This document shows positions 1 through 10,809 of a DNA stretch of 64,000 nt, piece after piece (the stretch's first letter is position 1; the number at the start of each line of letters is the position of its first letter). The notes below the pieces were generated by a model that saw only the letters and a list, made by a program, of their open reading frames with translations, was not told where the DNA came from and made no database searches. Source of the stretch: Chrysaora quinquecirrha (taxonomy: Eukaryota > Cnidaria > Scyphozoa > Semaeostomeae > Pelagiidae). The stretch is taken from contig JACTAT010000011.1 in assembly GCA_014526335.1 (NCBI GenBank), positions 861,151 through 925,150 on the forward strand, read 5' to 3'. The translations under genes and the position numbers were made by a program.

Positions 1-559
1 GAGCGAATTTCCATACTTGGGACGCCCGTTGAAATGACGCTATATTAATTGAAGGGTTCTGCATGAAATTAAAGAAATTCAGTACCTGCTTATGTAGAGT
101 TATGTAGACTTATGTAGAGTTATATCAAAATTACAGAGTTTGACACTTCAACCATGAAGAAAGTTAATTTTGTAGTCATATTACTCACTGCAGTACAGAT
201 TTGGCTTGAAAGGGAAGTTTTGAAACTTGCCATTCTTTGCAAAAAGTAAATTCAATCAAGTTCACTACTTGCCATTAGTCATCAAAGCGCAGTGCTGTTA
301 GGCTCATGTCACAAGAGCATCGTATTTGGCCTATTTATGAATAATTTTCATCACCCATCCTTTCTAAAATCCAAGCCGCGTCTCGCTCTTGTTGGAGCTC
401 ATCAGTGACATGTATGAGAATGGAATGTGTGTGCGGGGGGCTCTTGCACGAGAGGATCAAGTACAAATCATACAACCATCATAGATAAGTTGGTTAGTAA
501 TTTGATCAGCTTTATGCTTTTGTCAGTAGTTTTGAGTTTAAAGTTTTGCATATGATTTG
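1..559. other. No gene seen
   Basis: I see no supported coding region, RNA gene or named repeat here. A short TTATGTAGAGT-type sequence is reiterated three times near 93-122. If the KDZ fragment to the right continues, its downstream exons would lie here, but none could be recognised. Confidence 0.4.
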
Positions 560-2700
560 TAAAGTTTGTATCTGACCTTAGGTACTGAAATGCATGCCGT
601 TGGGCTTGTAGCAAACGACCACAAATTTGTATTCAACATAACAGCAATAGTATCACCAGCCATTCCATTCTCAAATGCCAGACGCGTTTCAGAAAAGTCT
701 GCAATAACATCATATCTCCTTCTATTCCCATGTTATTCAAAGATGGTACTGAAATGCTGAATTAGAACTTGCTAAGGAGTTTGGCATCAAATAGGAAAGT
801 ACACACCCTAGCATTGAGTTTTGATATCTCACTTAAAATCTTCAGGAATCCAGATTTGGAGCATCTAGGCAGAAACGTCTGAAGAAGACTCCAAAACCTC
901 AATAGCTTAACATCATAGATAATTGTAGTATTTATGACTGAGCCTGGCCAATATCCATTTTTAAGAACATCTTCCCAGTCTAAATTGTGAGCTACATTAC
1001 CACAATGAGAACATTCAACTTTTTTAACTAGAACATCAAATCTTCCTAAAATAGAGAACGAAGCCAGTCAACATTAGGAATGACTAAATACATGTTTTCA
1101 TCTGGAAATGACCCATTTGCAAAAATATTTAATCAATGGTTTTAGTCAGGCATCATAGCTTTCAAATTGATGTGGCAATTTGAAAATTACGATGGCTGAA
1201 AATTATAAATCATAAAAACAACAGCAAAGAAAAAGGTTGTGTGACTGAACAAATGGCAACAAGAGTTTCAAAACATTTCCAAAAGATCCGAGATGAGGGA
1301 GCACTAAGAATTTCTTCAGCAATCCTATACCAGTAAATGATTATAACTAAACACACCTTCCATTGTTAAAACAGTTACTTCATAGCCATTATTTAGCTCA
1401 ATATAATCCTCCAAAGACATATTCTTTGTCTTGCAAGAACTGCATTTGAAATGTTGCAATGGGAGAAACTTATCACCTGTCAGAGATTAAAAGGGAAAAA
1501 ATCTAATCAAGGCTTCATCAAATTTCATCATTTATTGTAATGAATAACTGTAAACTGAAAAAGGGTTTGGCATACTTATTTCAACATATTCATTCCCAAG
1601 TATTGTGACGTATGGTCCTATTGGCTGCATATATCCATTTAATGAAGAAACTCTATCATGAAGAGGTTTCTCATGATGTTCTCTTGCATCACAATCTGTA
1701 CAAAACTTGTTGGTTGCAGTACAACAAGTTTCACATCTAATAAGGGCAGGTTTAGACTGGCACATTTGACAAAACCGCAAGTTGACATCATATCTCGACA
1801 AAACACAATCAAATATATACTCCCTTCTCTGGTCCCAGCTTTCATTTGCAGAGGCTTTTCGAGTTGACCAAGACTGCTCAAGTGAGGAAGGCTTTGGCAG
1901 TAAGGACTTGCACTTAAGTAGGATTTCTGCAAGGGCTAAAAGATAAAGGTATTAACTTGGGAACTAATGGGTACAACTGTAATCATGGAATTTTCATGAC
2001 AATTTATGGACATTTCACAAGATGATATATCAAATGAAAATATACAGTTTGGGTGAAAACCATACTTTCAGCAGGTTCATTGCCTTTTCCAACATCTGTC
2101 TCTTGATCAAATAATTGACAGTCTTAAAACAAAAACACAAACAAAGTAAAAAGGACGCTATTAATTGGTGGGGCTAAAAAATCAATTCAAAGTGTTAATA
2201 GATTTGGTTTAAAAAGTAAAGGTAAATCGGGAAAACCCCGAATGTTTCAGGATATCCTTTATTCACCTTTGGCTTCATTCCATGAAAAATCTTCATCAGC
2301 AGAAAAGTCGGATGAGGCCTCAAAATCATTGCAGGCAGAAGTGGCAGTAGCAGCAGCAGCACTAGCAGGCCTAGGCCTGTTATTTTTTTGCTTTCACTTT
2401 GAATAATAGTCTCTTGCTTTTGCATTAGCCGATTGCTTTGTTGCTGAGTGCTTCTGTGTGTAGTTCCAGACTGTAGTCGTTCTTCTCCGTGGCCTTTTTA
2501 GGGATTTCTTTACCTTCTCTAGCAGCTCGTCGGCAAGGGCTCGATTGCGATCCGGGTTTCCATCGTCACGAGCGTTGACAAATCCCTCTGATTGTTCTAA
2601 GATGTCTCGAGAAACTAGACCACTACAAGCCTGATTCTTGAGACATAGTTTATTAAATGATCTATTTCTTTCTTCAAATGCCTCTTGTACAAGGTACAAT
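560..2700 (-). pseudogene. KDZ transposase fragment (KDZ-1)
   Basis: Exons of a Kyakuja/Dileera/Zisupton-type transposase run right to left. The exon at about 1,532-1,930 has the Cys cluster typical of these proteins (CQMC, RCETC, FCTDCD, then PLHDR followed by SLNGY). The next, at about 1,350-1,475, holds a CSSC pair, and the exon at about 810-1,050 holds ECSHCGN followed by NGYWPGS. The same blocks occur in the same order in the larger KDZ gene at 8.2-43 kb (LSGPCHDR..LNGHL; ECSFCGN; SRYWPGS), so the two are paralogous. The N-terminal exon at 2,240-2,690 is basic, then acidic, and is broken by an in-frame TGA near 2,395. Catalytic DDE exons are not visible before the window edge. A possible further exon at about 590-730 is weak. 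I regard it as a truncated, decayed copy. Confidence 0.72.
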
Positions 2701-2829
2701 TCCCTGCTTCTTTCAAAAAACTTCTTCTAAAGAATACCACAATTTTTTTTGGATTGATAGCTGCAGTGAAAGTCTTCTTTAACCCGTTTTGTACATGGTT
2801 CTTCGTTCTGTAAACAGATGTCAAAGTTA

Positions 2830-3795
2830 ACGATCTGTGTTATGCTTTATATTTGAAACTTTAAAAAAGCTCTCGCATGACGTTTCATGTTAATTCTTGT
2901 CAGTATTTAATTTAACTGAACCCCAGACCTTGGTCTACAAGGAACCATCACAAAAATGGTGGCAGAAACCTTGAGAATGAAAGTTTATGACGTTTCACAT
3001 ATTTCACAATTGAGATCAAAGCATCGCTGATGGATAGAGAAAAGATATCCTGAAAATGGCAGCCAAAATTTACATGTCATAGAGCAGAAAAGGAAAATTT
3101 GACAACGATACACGTCCATACCAGTAGTTTCTCAAAGGTATCAAAGCTGGCTGGACAAAGAGGAAGAAATAGAAGAAAGGTCCAGTGAGAAAAAAAACGT
3201 GGCGGAGAAAGTTATGACAACGAAAGACAATTGACTTTAAAACTATTTTATGAGTGTAAAGAAATTTAGATTAGTTTCAATTTGTTGTTAAATTTTTTTC
3301 AGTCTATGCCCTCGTTATGTTATTTTCCCTAATCCAATTATTCCCAATTCTTTGAATACATTTCTTGAAATATTTGGCCTCAAAAGAATTCCTGGTAAAG
3401 GAAAAGATATAGACAACTGCTTGTGGTAGTGTTTCAAAATCGGCAAGTCAATACCGCACGCCTTTGTATGCGCAAACTTGTAAGGCGTGAAAAAGACGCC
3501 CAGGCCTATGCCATATTAAAAAGACTGCTGATGGTGTTGAGAACTCCTCAGGGTCCAGGTTGAGCATCAGTAATGGGAAAGGTCACATCACAGCCAGGGC
3601 CAAGGTTTAAATAGTTCATTTACTTTCTTAAATCCTAGCAACTGGCACTAAGAACAGGATTTCACCTTTGACTGAATCAGAAAACACAAAAAGAATAATC
3701 AGGAAAGGAGACAAGAACGTGAAGGGGAGGGGTTGTGCCCAGCCTCTGTGCCCTGTCCCTCTAAATAAGAGAAAATGTGCTAAAGAAAGAATTTC
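2830..3795. other. No gene seen
   Basis: Non-coding AT-rich sequence. Short plus-strand ORFs starting near 3,668 overlap antisense exon-like sequence to the right and look like chance frames. Confidence 0.4.
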
Positions 3796-3799
3796 ACCT

Positions 3800-4570
3800 G
3801 CAAGATCTTTTCCTTCAATCCATTATTGGTCTCTGCCTCATTTGATAAACTCTGACATGTTACAAATTCATTTTCAGATAAATCACTCGCTACGTCAACA
3901 GCATTATTACTATCATCGGCAATCTCACCTTGCCCAAGCCAGTCAAACAAGTCCTCTGGAATTTCAAGCTAAAAGAGACATGATTTGTAGTTACAAAAGC
4001 CCACTTACACATTTAATTATCCAAACTACTTAAATTAACAATGTCTAAGAAAAGCTATGTACAGTGTGTATGTATGTATGTGCTAAAAAAAATTAAAAAA
4101 ATTCTTCAAATTTTTCTTACAGAAAGTCTTGCATTCAAACTGACAATTTTGTTCACTAGAGCCTCCATCAGAGATTTTCCACATTGGAATTCCCTGAGCA
4201 CTTGTTCCTGAAATCAAAATAAAGTCAAAGAAGAATGTTTGAGTCGTTTGTGGCCTTCACCAGTTTTATCTGCAATTCTTCAAGCTGAACCGTTGCCTAT
4301 GGCCTATATATGGCATCATAATAATTATTATGTTAGGCCTACAAACCCTGATAGATTTAGAAATTCTTGCTATTTTCTTTCTCCGCAGCTGACTATTTAA
4401 ATCTTGAAAATATCTCTGCTCCTTATGAGCTTTTACTAGGTTTTCGATAACACAATGAACAATTTCGCTGGTCTGATCTGCTACTGTACCGAAGCACCAC
4501 ACAAATAGACAGGTTACAGAACTTTCACAGCCAAGCACGTTTTGACGGGAAATTTGTATGTCCTCAGTCC
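3800..4570 (-). CDS. Unrecognised multi-exon gene fragment
   Basis: Three exon-like blocks on the minus strand have good splice borders. One (about 4,570-4,385) encodes a segment beginning near WTEDIQISRQNVLGCESS and ending QDLNSQLRRK. A second (about 4,209-4,122) follows a TTTCAG acceptor, encodes EQVLREFQCGKSLMEALV and ends at GTAAGA. A third (about 3,970-3,800) follows CTCTTTTAG, encodes an acidic stretch starting LEIPEDLFDWLGQGE and ends at GTGAAA. I do not recognise the family. It could be the 5' part of the adjacent KDZ-1 gene or the 3' part of another element gene. No start or stop codon could be assigned. Confidence 0.35.
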
Positions 4571-4599
4571 ACTGTGATACCTATAATGCGTGTTTGGAA

Positions 4600-5240
4600 A
4601 GAATACATATAGAGACTCCAAATCGCTGAAATTTAAGAATATTTCAAGAATAATGCCAGGCTCAAGCTTCATGAAAATTATTTTTTATTTCTCTGCGTTT
4701 TTCACACACAAAATGTGATTGTTCTGCTGTTTACGTTTTACAATTGACAGATTTGAAGTTGGGGGTGGGGGGTTGACTCCCATATGCATGGGTACGGGAT
4801 GTGCCATTTTTTGCGGTATCTTTTTGAGCGTAGAAAATAAATTTTGAAGAATCAAATTTGCTAAAATTACAAACTTGGGGGTATCATTTTTGCTAAGATG
4901 ATTTATTTGATAAAGTCACGGTAACTGCTAAATAAATTTCAGCTGTATAACGAGTATTTCTTTGTATTATATTCATATTTCTTTTTGAAATTTCGGAAAT
5001 ACCTTTTAGAATTGTCATAAATTTCGGGATCAGGTTTTTATTACTGAAATTGCACACCCCCGTCACTCATCCATTGAAGTCACCCCTCCCCCAGTCTGGT
5101 TGAAATAGAACTTCTAATTAGTGAATTAAGAATAATTTTAAAATATTTTACGCTCAAAATAGAAAAATTAATCGAGGCTCCGCAAAAATTAAGGTATTCT
5201 TATAAAAAAGTGTATAACTGAATTTTGTGTAACCCCTTGT
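4600..5240. other. No gene seen
   Basis: AT-rich non-coding sequence with a short G-rich tract near 4,760-4,775 and a C-rich tract near 5,055-5,095. Nothing codes convincingly. Confidence 0.4.
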
Positions 5241-5251
5241 AAACACTGGAC

Positions 5252-5372
5252 AAAATAATAATAATAATAATAATAATCTTAATAATAATGATAATAATAA
5301 TAATGATAATAATAATAGCAATATAAATGATAATAATAATAATAATTATAGTAATAATTGTAGTAATAAAAT
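5252..5372. repeat. (TAA)n microsatellite
   Basis: Roughly 120 bp of AAT/TAA trinucleotides, interrupted by single-base variants. An antisense open frame across it gives only an isoleucine-rich low-complexity peptide and is not a gene. Confidence 0.9.
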
Positions 5373-5419
5373 AATTATAGGTAATGGTCTTAAGTAATGA
5401 ATGTTCTTTATGCGTCATA

Positions 5420-6100
5420 AATGTCTATCTTGGATGCTTAGTAACACGAAAAACTGCTGTTAGCATAAAAAACATATGTTAGGCTGACCTTATACCAATT
5501 TTTCGAAAATGTATATCCGACCTTATACCTATTTTGCATTCTTCAGCATAAAAATCGTGACAATGGAGATCTTTCCTTGACCAAGATGGTGAAAATCTAC
5601 AACGTTCGTTATACCAAAACCCCCAACTCGTAAAAACTGACAACGTTCCCTTTCCCAAAATCGAGAAAATCGATACCGTTCCTGGCCTGCACGCCCTCAG
5701 TACCCAAATTATACATAGTCCCCCAGCAATGTCCCTTATAACATGATCCAATGTATGCTTAAAACAGTGGGTATAGAGGTTCAAATTCTGTAATACAGGT
5801 GGGAATTAAGCACGCTGTCTTGCGTAGTATGCACTTAATGCAGAAAGAGTCCAATACAGTATGCTTACTGGGAACCTCTACCGAGCAAATTTTTATGGAT
5901 ACATTGCAGCCACGCCCATTTTTTCATTATGCTTTAATCAACATGAATTCCATTTAAAGAACAAGACTCTAACTCTTTTCTTTTTCAAGAATCTAACTTT
6001 TTTCTATTCTGCTTGCATGTTGTGGTTGATTTATTCGTTTCATCGATCTTTTCCCAAAGATTTTAGGTGTCATTTGAACAAGCCAACTCATACAGAACTT
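5420..6100. other. No gene seen
   Basis: Non-coding. Around 5,480-5,740 short phrases such as ACCTTATACC and GAAAATC recur at irregular spacing, which may be degenerate repeat sequence. No family recognised. Confidence 0.35.
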
Positions 6101-6135
6101 AACCTTATACAGTACTGTATGTACTGTATAAGGTT
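6101..6135. repeat. Perfect 15-bp hairpin
   Basis: The arms AACCTTATACAGTAC and GTACTGTATAAGGTT are exact reverse complements separated by the 5-base loop TGTAT. It lies in otherwise featureless DNA. It could be a miniature-element end, a transcribed hairpin or chance; nothing nearby decides. Confidence 0.8.
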
Positions 6136-6560
6136 CGAAGATCGATACTAAAACCGACGCAGATATTCAATATTATTTCTTGTTAAAGTGCTTTCATCAT
6201 GCTCCAATTTAATTGAATTTCTATTATTGGAACCGAGCTTCTACACTTGCCTTAAAAAAAAACAACAACCAAAGCCTCTTATCTACTTGCAAAAAAATTA
6301 CCAATCTTTGGTAAATCATTTTTCAAAGTTTGCCCAGGAAAACACCTCCTCTAACCAATAACCAGCGACCCTCAAAACAGAAAAAAAATGACATGTGGAA
6401 CATAGTACTATTTCTGATTTTTGAAGCTACCACAACTCTCCATTAATTTGGACATAATCGTTATTCACCTAGCGTATAGGACCAATAGTTTAGTCCTAAT
6501 TTTTAGGACTCAAAGGCTCATTAAATCCATTAAATGTTCACATTTTACATGATTCTAAGT
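6136..6560. other. No gene seen
   Basis: AT-rich, with poly-A runs near 6,250-6,300. No coding or RNA feature recognised. Confidence 0.4.
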
Positions 6561-6564
6561 CCTC

Positions 6565-7195
6565 AGGCCTGACCAGCTTACAACGGCGTGTTGTCTCCGG
6601 GAATTCACATATTTCTATGATTCTCGGCCCGCAGGCTTGACCAGTACTTTGTGCTTAATAGTATGGGGGTTGAATAAGCAGGGGTAAAGGGATTTTTTAA
6701 ATTTTCATAAAATGTTAAAATGACCTACCCGAATATATCCCTAAAACGGAAGGGGAAGGGGTTGAAAATGAAAAGGAGGGGTGGATATTTGCGCCTCTAC
6801 AGTTAAGCGCAGAATATAGGACAGCGCGCTGTCTGATTAAATATTCGCATCCTGTATGATTCTTAGCCCGCAGGCTTGACCAGTATAGGAGGGCGCGCTG
6901 TCTGATTCAATATTTGCATCCTATATGATTCTTAGCCCGCAGGCTTGACCAGTATAGGACGGCGTGCTGTCTGATTAAATATCCGCATCCTATATGATTC
7001 TTAGCCCGCTGACTTGACGAGTATAGGATGGCACGCTATCTGATTAAATATTCGCATCCTATGTGATTCTTAGCCCGTAGGCTTGACCAGTATAGGATGG
7101 CGCGCTGTCTGATTAAATATTCGCATCCTATATGATTCTTTGCCGGCAGGCTTGACCAGTATAGGACGGCGTGCTGTCTGATTAAAAATATGCAT
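6565..7195. repeat. 69-bp minisatellite
   Basis: A unit containing CGCATCCTATATGATTCTTA, then AGCCCGCAGGCTTGACCAGT, then ATAGGAYGGCGCGCTGTCTG is tandemly repeated. The CGCATCC landmark falls at 6,846, 6,915 (as TGCATCC), 6,984, 7,053 and 7,122, an exact 69-bp period. Degenerate copies precede it near 6,565-6,650 and a partial one ends near 7,195. Because 69 is divisible by 3, the antisense frame at 7,036-7,320 stays open through the repeats (23-residue period). I take that as a by-product rather than a gene. Confidence 0.9.
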
Positions 7196-7199
7196 TCCT

Positions 7200-7755
7200 G
7201 AGACAGTAAAAAAGGAATTCTACCATGAAATTCACAAGTAAGAAAGTGACAAAGTGAGACGAGGTTGAAGAAAAAGTTATTTTCCAGTTCTCGAATTACG
7301 AATATAACATACCTCGACATACGGAAAATACAATAATTGGCTATGTTAGCGAATCGTGACTATAGATTACATACAGTAAAAAGCAAGTTAAATAAAATAA
7401 ACACCAACTATCAGTGTTGTCAATGATTTTAGACCTTACCCTCCGCTTCCTCCCCTTCGACATCAAAAAGACCAAGGCAACGAGTTATAAATAATAGTCC
7501 AAAAAATATATTGCTATCAAGTACTGGACGAATCTATGATGAGCCGGCAATTTGTTAATGGCTTAATTCAATAACTCGCCAATTAGAAATTTGGAGATGA
7601 TGTATAGAATTATACATAGACGACACAACAACAAGGCGGAGAACTAGCAAATGCTCTGCTGAGAGGATTGCGGGTATATTGCCTATGCCGGGGAGGGAAA
7701 TTTGAAAACTTCATGATCTCATGGGCCAGATATGTCCAAGTTTCGAGAGTTGTGG
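7200..7755. other. No gene seen
   Basis: Non-coding stretch between the minisatellite and a protease-like exon. No supported feature. Confidence 0.4.
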
Positions 7756-7759
7756 ATGG

Positions 7760-8140
7760 AAACGCCATCAAATTATGCAAACGATACAACAGTTAGGTTT
7801 GCAAACGACACTAGAAAACTCAAATTGCTAAACACTAGATTTAGAAAATGCTCCAAATCATCAGAAACTGTCCAGTACAATATCGATCCATGATCACAGT
7901 GTCTGTGGGAGTCAAAGAAAATAATTCCACCAGATTCGTCTATAAGAAAGATGCTGCTTTTACTTTCGTAAATCAACACACAAGAAACATAGCAATTTCC
8001 TTTGCGTCCCTCCGCAATATGTTTTTCGATCTCCTTTTTGCCAGATGTTTCTTTCGTCTCAATGTCATAGATATTTTCAATGAATGGAAAAATATCTTCA
8101 TCAAAAAGAATTGAAGCTACTTCTTCGATGTCAGGAAGTT
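7760..8140 (-). pseudogene. Possible cysteine-protease-like exon
   Basis: One minus-strand frame is open from a possible acceptor (GAGTGTAG at about 8,135) down to about 7,776. It encodes an acidic N-terminal part (ELPDIEEVASILFDEDIFPF), then GRKGNCYVSCVLIYESKSS and FLIDESGGIIFFDSHRH followed by HGSIL. The hydrophobic strand followed by F-D-S/P-H resembles the catalytic-His region of herpesvirus-tegument-type and OTU-like deubiquitinases found in many transposon-linked animal proteins. The catalytic Cys block is not visible, so this is at best a fragment. It ends 65 bp from the KDZ gene terminus and could be a separate element's remnant. Confidence 0.35.
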
Positions 8141-8204
8141 CCCTACACTCAATTCTAACTTACTGAAGGTGTTGCCAAAAAGTAAGTCGATAACAACACA
8201 TGCA

Positions 8205-8937
8205 TTACTTCCATTCCTGCCATCCAGTAATAACGAATGGCAACTGCGGTAAAGAGCGACTCAATATTGCCTCTTCCACAGCTAATGTATTTTCATCCAT
8301 GTCTTCCTCATTTTGATAGTCGACTTCTTCATCTTCATCATCTTCGTCGTTGCAAAGAAAACTATTGCTGCTATTTTCCTCCTCCTGTACGATATCATCA
8401 TAATTTATGCCAGGCATGATTCTGCTAAATTTTTCAGATCCTCTTTGAATCTGACAAGAACTATAATGAAGCCCTTGTAGCGCCAATGATAGCAAGCCAC
8501 ACCGTTTTCTGAAGTTTTGGCATACCTTACAATAAAAGAAACTTAACAGTTTTTGCAAGTAGTTAAATGCATAAAAACCAACTGAATTCGAATGAATAAC
8601 GAAATCAAATACAATAGATTTGATAGACTTTCAACATACCATTGATTGTTCTGACTGGGGTTCTTTTTCAATACAATACGCCTGCAAACACCCTACAAGA
8701 TAAATGCACAACAGATATTGTTTTTAATTTATCAGCCAATACAAAATCAGATTGATAACAACATCTATTATCTACAAACCTTCCAAGCTCTTCATACATT
8801 CTTTGAGTAAAGGCAAGACTTCTTGCTGTAATATGCAAGGTAACTTTTAATTTCAACCACAAGCATTATTTTCTCTTCTTCAAGTCTTTCAATTAAAAGA
8901 GACGTCACCAAGTAATTCTGCCTTTCTTCAGGTTTGA
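8205..8937 (-). CDS. Probable 3' exons of KDZ-2
   Basis: A block entering after CTTCTTTAG at 8,937 encodes EERQNYLVTSLLIERLEEEK followed by IMLVVEIKSYLAYYSKKS, resembling the R..EE..mL..Em..yy pattern near the C-terminus of KDZ transposases. A last exon, about 8,545-8,205, encodes GLLSLALQGLHYSSCQ and then a strongly acidic tail ending TGWQEWK before TAA. Splicing from the exon ending at 17,025 is not in phase with the 8,937 acceptor as I read it, so an exon may be missing or the assignment wrong. FB1 separates this block from the rest of the gene. Confidence 0.42.
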
Positions 8938-9124
8938 CTAAAGAAGGGGAATAATATTCACAAGCAAATTTTACAGCCTAATGGTACTTCACAAGAAGGC
9001 TAAACAGATCATATATTACAAAACAATTCTCGAAAAAGCATGCAAGTTTTTTATGGCAAAGAAAGTTTAGAGCCAGATGCAAAATACAGTTATTTCTCAT
9101 TGAAGCATTTTCCTGCTGTTTGTA

Positions 9125-9360
9125 CCTATGAGTAGGTTGCAAAGCAGTGGCCAAACTGCAGTGATGGTGGCCTCAGCCCAGTGACGTCATCAGTGACGTC
9201 ATCAGGTCGTGCTATAGTGTGACAGTTTTTATGAATCTAGTATGTTGATTTCTCCAACCTCGTCCCAGATCCCAGATCCTAGCGCACGCGGCTCATACTA
9301 TCAATAACGTCATCAGGTCGCGCTATAGTGCGACGAGTTTCAATTCTCCAACCTCAAGAG
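9125..9360. promoter_or_regulatory. FB1 left end: TSD, TIR start and CRE pair
   Basis: CCTATG at 9,125-9,130 is the target duplication, repeated at 16,792. The element starts at 9,131 with AGTAGGTTGCAAAG. TGACGTCA (the CREB/ATF site) occurs at 9,182-9,189 and 9,194-9,201, 12 bp apart. A motif ATCAGGTCGYGCTATAGTG then occurs twice, near 9,201 and 9,311. The second copy contains GTCGCGCTATAGTGCGAC, an 18-bp imperfect palindrome. The same layout occurs at both ends of FB2, so it is a conserved terminal module rather than chance. Confidence 0.85.
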
Positions 9361-9420
9361 TTCTTACAATCCTTGTCTGAAACCGCTAGCCTCGTTGCAG
9401 ATTTAACAACCTTTGCAATC

Positions 9421-9665
9421 TAGAAGTTTCCAGAATATTCCAGAACATCCCTAGGAATCCTGCAATCTGATTGGCTAGAACTTTCTAGAAGTTTCTAGAA
9501 GTTTCCAGAAATCCTACAATCTGATTGATTAATTATGATGGCGTAATAATAATTCGAACACGACGTTCGAATTGTTTATGAAATAAAATAACATAATAAT
9601 CCTGCAATCTGGATAACTAGAATTCTCCAGAACTTTCCAGAAAGTTCCACAAGATTCTAGAAACG
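9421..9665. promoter_or_regulatory. Heat-shock-element cluster, FB1 left arm
   Basis: Alternating TTC and GAA triplets at 5-bp spacing form HSF-type elements. At 9,475-9,511 GAACTTTCTAGAAGTTTC is followed by more units. Further clusters lie at 9,421-9,445 (TTTCCAGAATATTCCAGAA) and about 9,621-9,660. Inverted CCAAT boxes (GATTGG) are interspersed near 9,468. A dyad TTCGAA...TTCGAA lies at 9,553-9,571. The cluster sits 80-370 bp upstream of the TATA box of the Bcl-2-like gene, which suggests stress-inducible transcription. That is inference from motif spacing. Confidence 0.7.
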
Positions 9666-9739
9666 AGAAATCCTACAATCTGATTGATTAATAATTCAAA
9701 TGTCACGCCTGATTTAACAGAGAATCTCCATAGTATAGC

Positions 9740-9748
9740 TATATAAAT
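9740..9748 (+). promoter_or_regulatory. TATA box of left Bcl-2-like gene
   Basis: TATATAAAT lies 46-54 bp before the ATG at 9,794, a normal distance for an RNA polymerase II core promoter with a short leader. The mirrored copy is at 16,178-16,186. Confidence 0.7.
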
Positions 9749-9793
9749 CGAGAAGAAGCAACAGTCTGGTCATACCACTCGATAGATGCGAAG

Positions 9794-10285
9794 ATGATTT
9801 CACTAGCTTACCTCATATTCAACGCTGTGAAGAAGGAGCGGGAATTAACTAGAAAGAATCTAGTTGCATATTCTTTGGAGAGGAACTATGAATGTCGCAA
9901 TTTAGGAGTTATATCTTTCGAGAGACAATCAATCCCCATCAACAGTTCATACTATTATTGGATGCGAGATCTTTTAACATATGCAAGAGCTAGCTCTAAT
10001 AACTCAATAAAGTCTCAAGTAGAACAACATCAAGTCTTATCCAAGCTAGAAGCTAAAGGCCTAGTTTGTGGACTTTTTCCAATTATGGATAAAGAAGGAA
10101 ATTGGGGAAGAATGGCTGTGTTAATGATTTTTATTGAAGAACTTGCTGAGGGTTTAATGAAATATCATGATAGGACTGTAGCAACATCATTCATAGAAGA
10201 AATAAAAGAAGAAATCAATGATAAAGCATTAGGAGTTTGGGGTGAAAAACTATTAATTGACTCTGAATGTTTTATGTTATATTGA
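9794..10285 (+). CDS. Bcl-2-like protein, FB1 left copy
   Basis: 163 residues, about the size of the Bcl-2 core without a tail anchor. Residues 103-106 are NWGR, the hallmark of the BH1 motif, embedded in DKEGNWGRMAVLMIF. Residues 15-33 (ERELTRKNLVAYSLERNYE) resemble a BH4 helix with its REL...Y.L...Y spacing. Residues 136-152 (EIKEEINDKALGVWGEK) sit where BH2 is expected. A BH3-like helix may lie around 57-68, but the usual G-D pair is not clear. Bcl-2 proteins of this type block mitochondrial apoptosis; several DNA viruses, including adintoviruses, carry them. No C-terminal membrane segment is seen. The ATG follows a TATA box and heat-shock-like sites. The family call rests on motif reading only. 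Confidence 0.62.
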   Translation: MISLAYLIFNAVKKERELTRKNLVAYSLERNYECRNLGVISFERQSIPINSSYYYWMRDLLTYARASSNNSIKSQVEQHQVLSKLEAKGLVCGLFPIMDKEGNWGRMAVLMIFIEELAEGLMKYHDRTVATSFIEEIKEEINDKALGVWGEKLLIDSECFMLY

Positions 10286-10445
10286 AAAGTTGTCTTAAAT
10301 TACTACATTTAATTATATAAAAATAATGCTAAATTCAATTAATGAAAATGAAGTTGCTGGTTTACAAGATGTTTATATCTATTCAAAAACTATAAGAGAA
10401 TATACCAACAGATTAACAATTAGTATAATAAAAGAAGCCCATCAA

Positions 10446-10576
10446 CTGCGCATGCGCAGTAGCTATATCAATAACGGTAAGAGCTAGGGGCCTGGGAACT
10501 AGTATGTAGAACAAAGAAATAAAAGAGATTTGAATGATGTATGTCATATGAATATTCATCAAAGAGCGCATGCGCA
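10446..10576. promoter_or_regulatory. Two NRF1-type palindromes, FB1 left arm
   Basis: CTGCGCATGCGCAG at 10,446-10,459 and GCGCATGCGC at 10,566-10,575 match the nuclear respiratory factor 1 consensus YGCGCAYGCGCR. They lie in the roughly 500-bp gap between the convergent Bcl-2-like and zinc-finger genes and stand out in AT-rich DNA. Both are preserved on the other arm (15,351 and 15,467). Confidence 0.6.
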
Positions 10577-10809
10577 ATAGCAATATCTCTTATAGCTTAT
10601 GGTTTAATCCATGGTTTATGATAGCCTTATATTGTTTGTATGCAAAAGTATTATCTAAACATTACAATATATTACCTATATACTCGATAGATAATAGCAA
10701 TTTATTTATAGCATCGTTTTCAAAGAATGTTCACACAGAAACAAGGTTATATTTCTAACAGACAACTAATGAAGAATAATTTCTAAACATTTTTTAGGTA
10801 TAGCTATTT

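Noticed and set aside
3668..4033. 121-residue plus-strand ORF
   Set aside because: Antisense to an exon-like block with good splice sites; composition ordinary.
5200..5418. Minus-strand Ile-rich ORF
   Set aside because: It is translation of a TAA microsatellite.
7036..7320. 94-residue ORF through the 69-bp repeat
   Set aside because: Period divisible by three keeps it open; no independent coding evidence.
10570..10758. 62-residue ORF and its mirror at 15,168-15,356
   Set aside because: Identical on both arms, but it overlaps the NRF1 site and the shared 3' regions of convergent genes and has no motif; likely a chance frame in a conserved non-coding segment.
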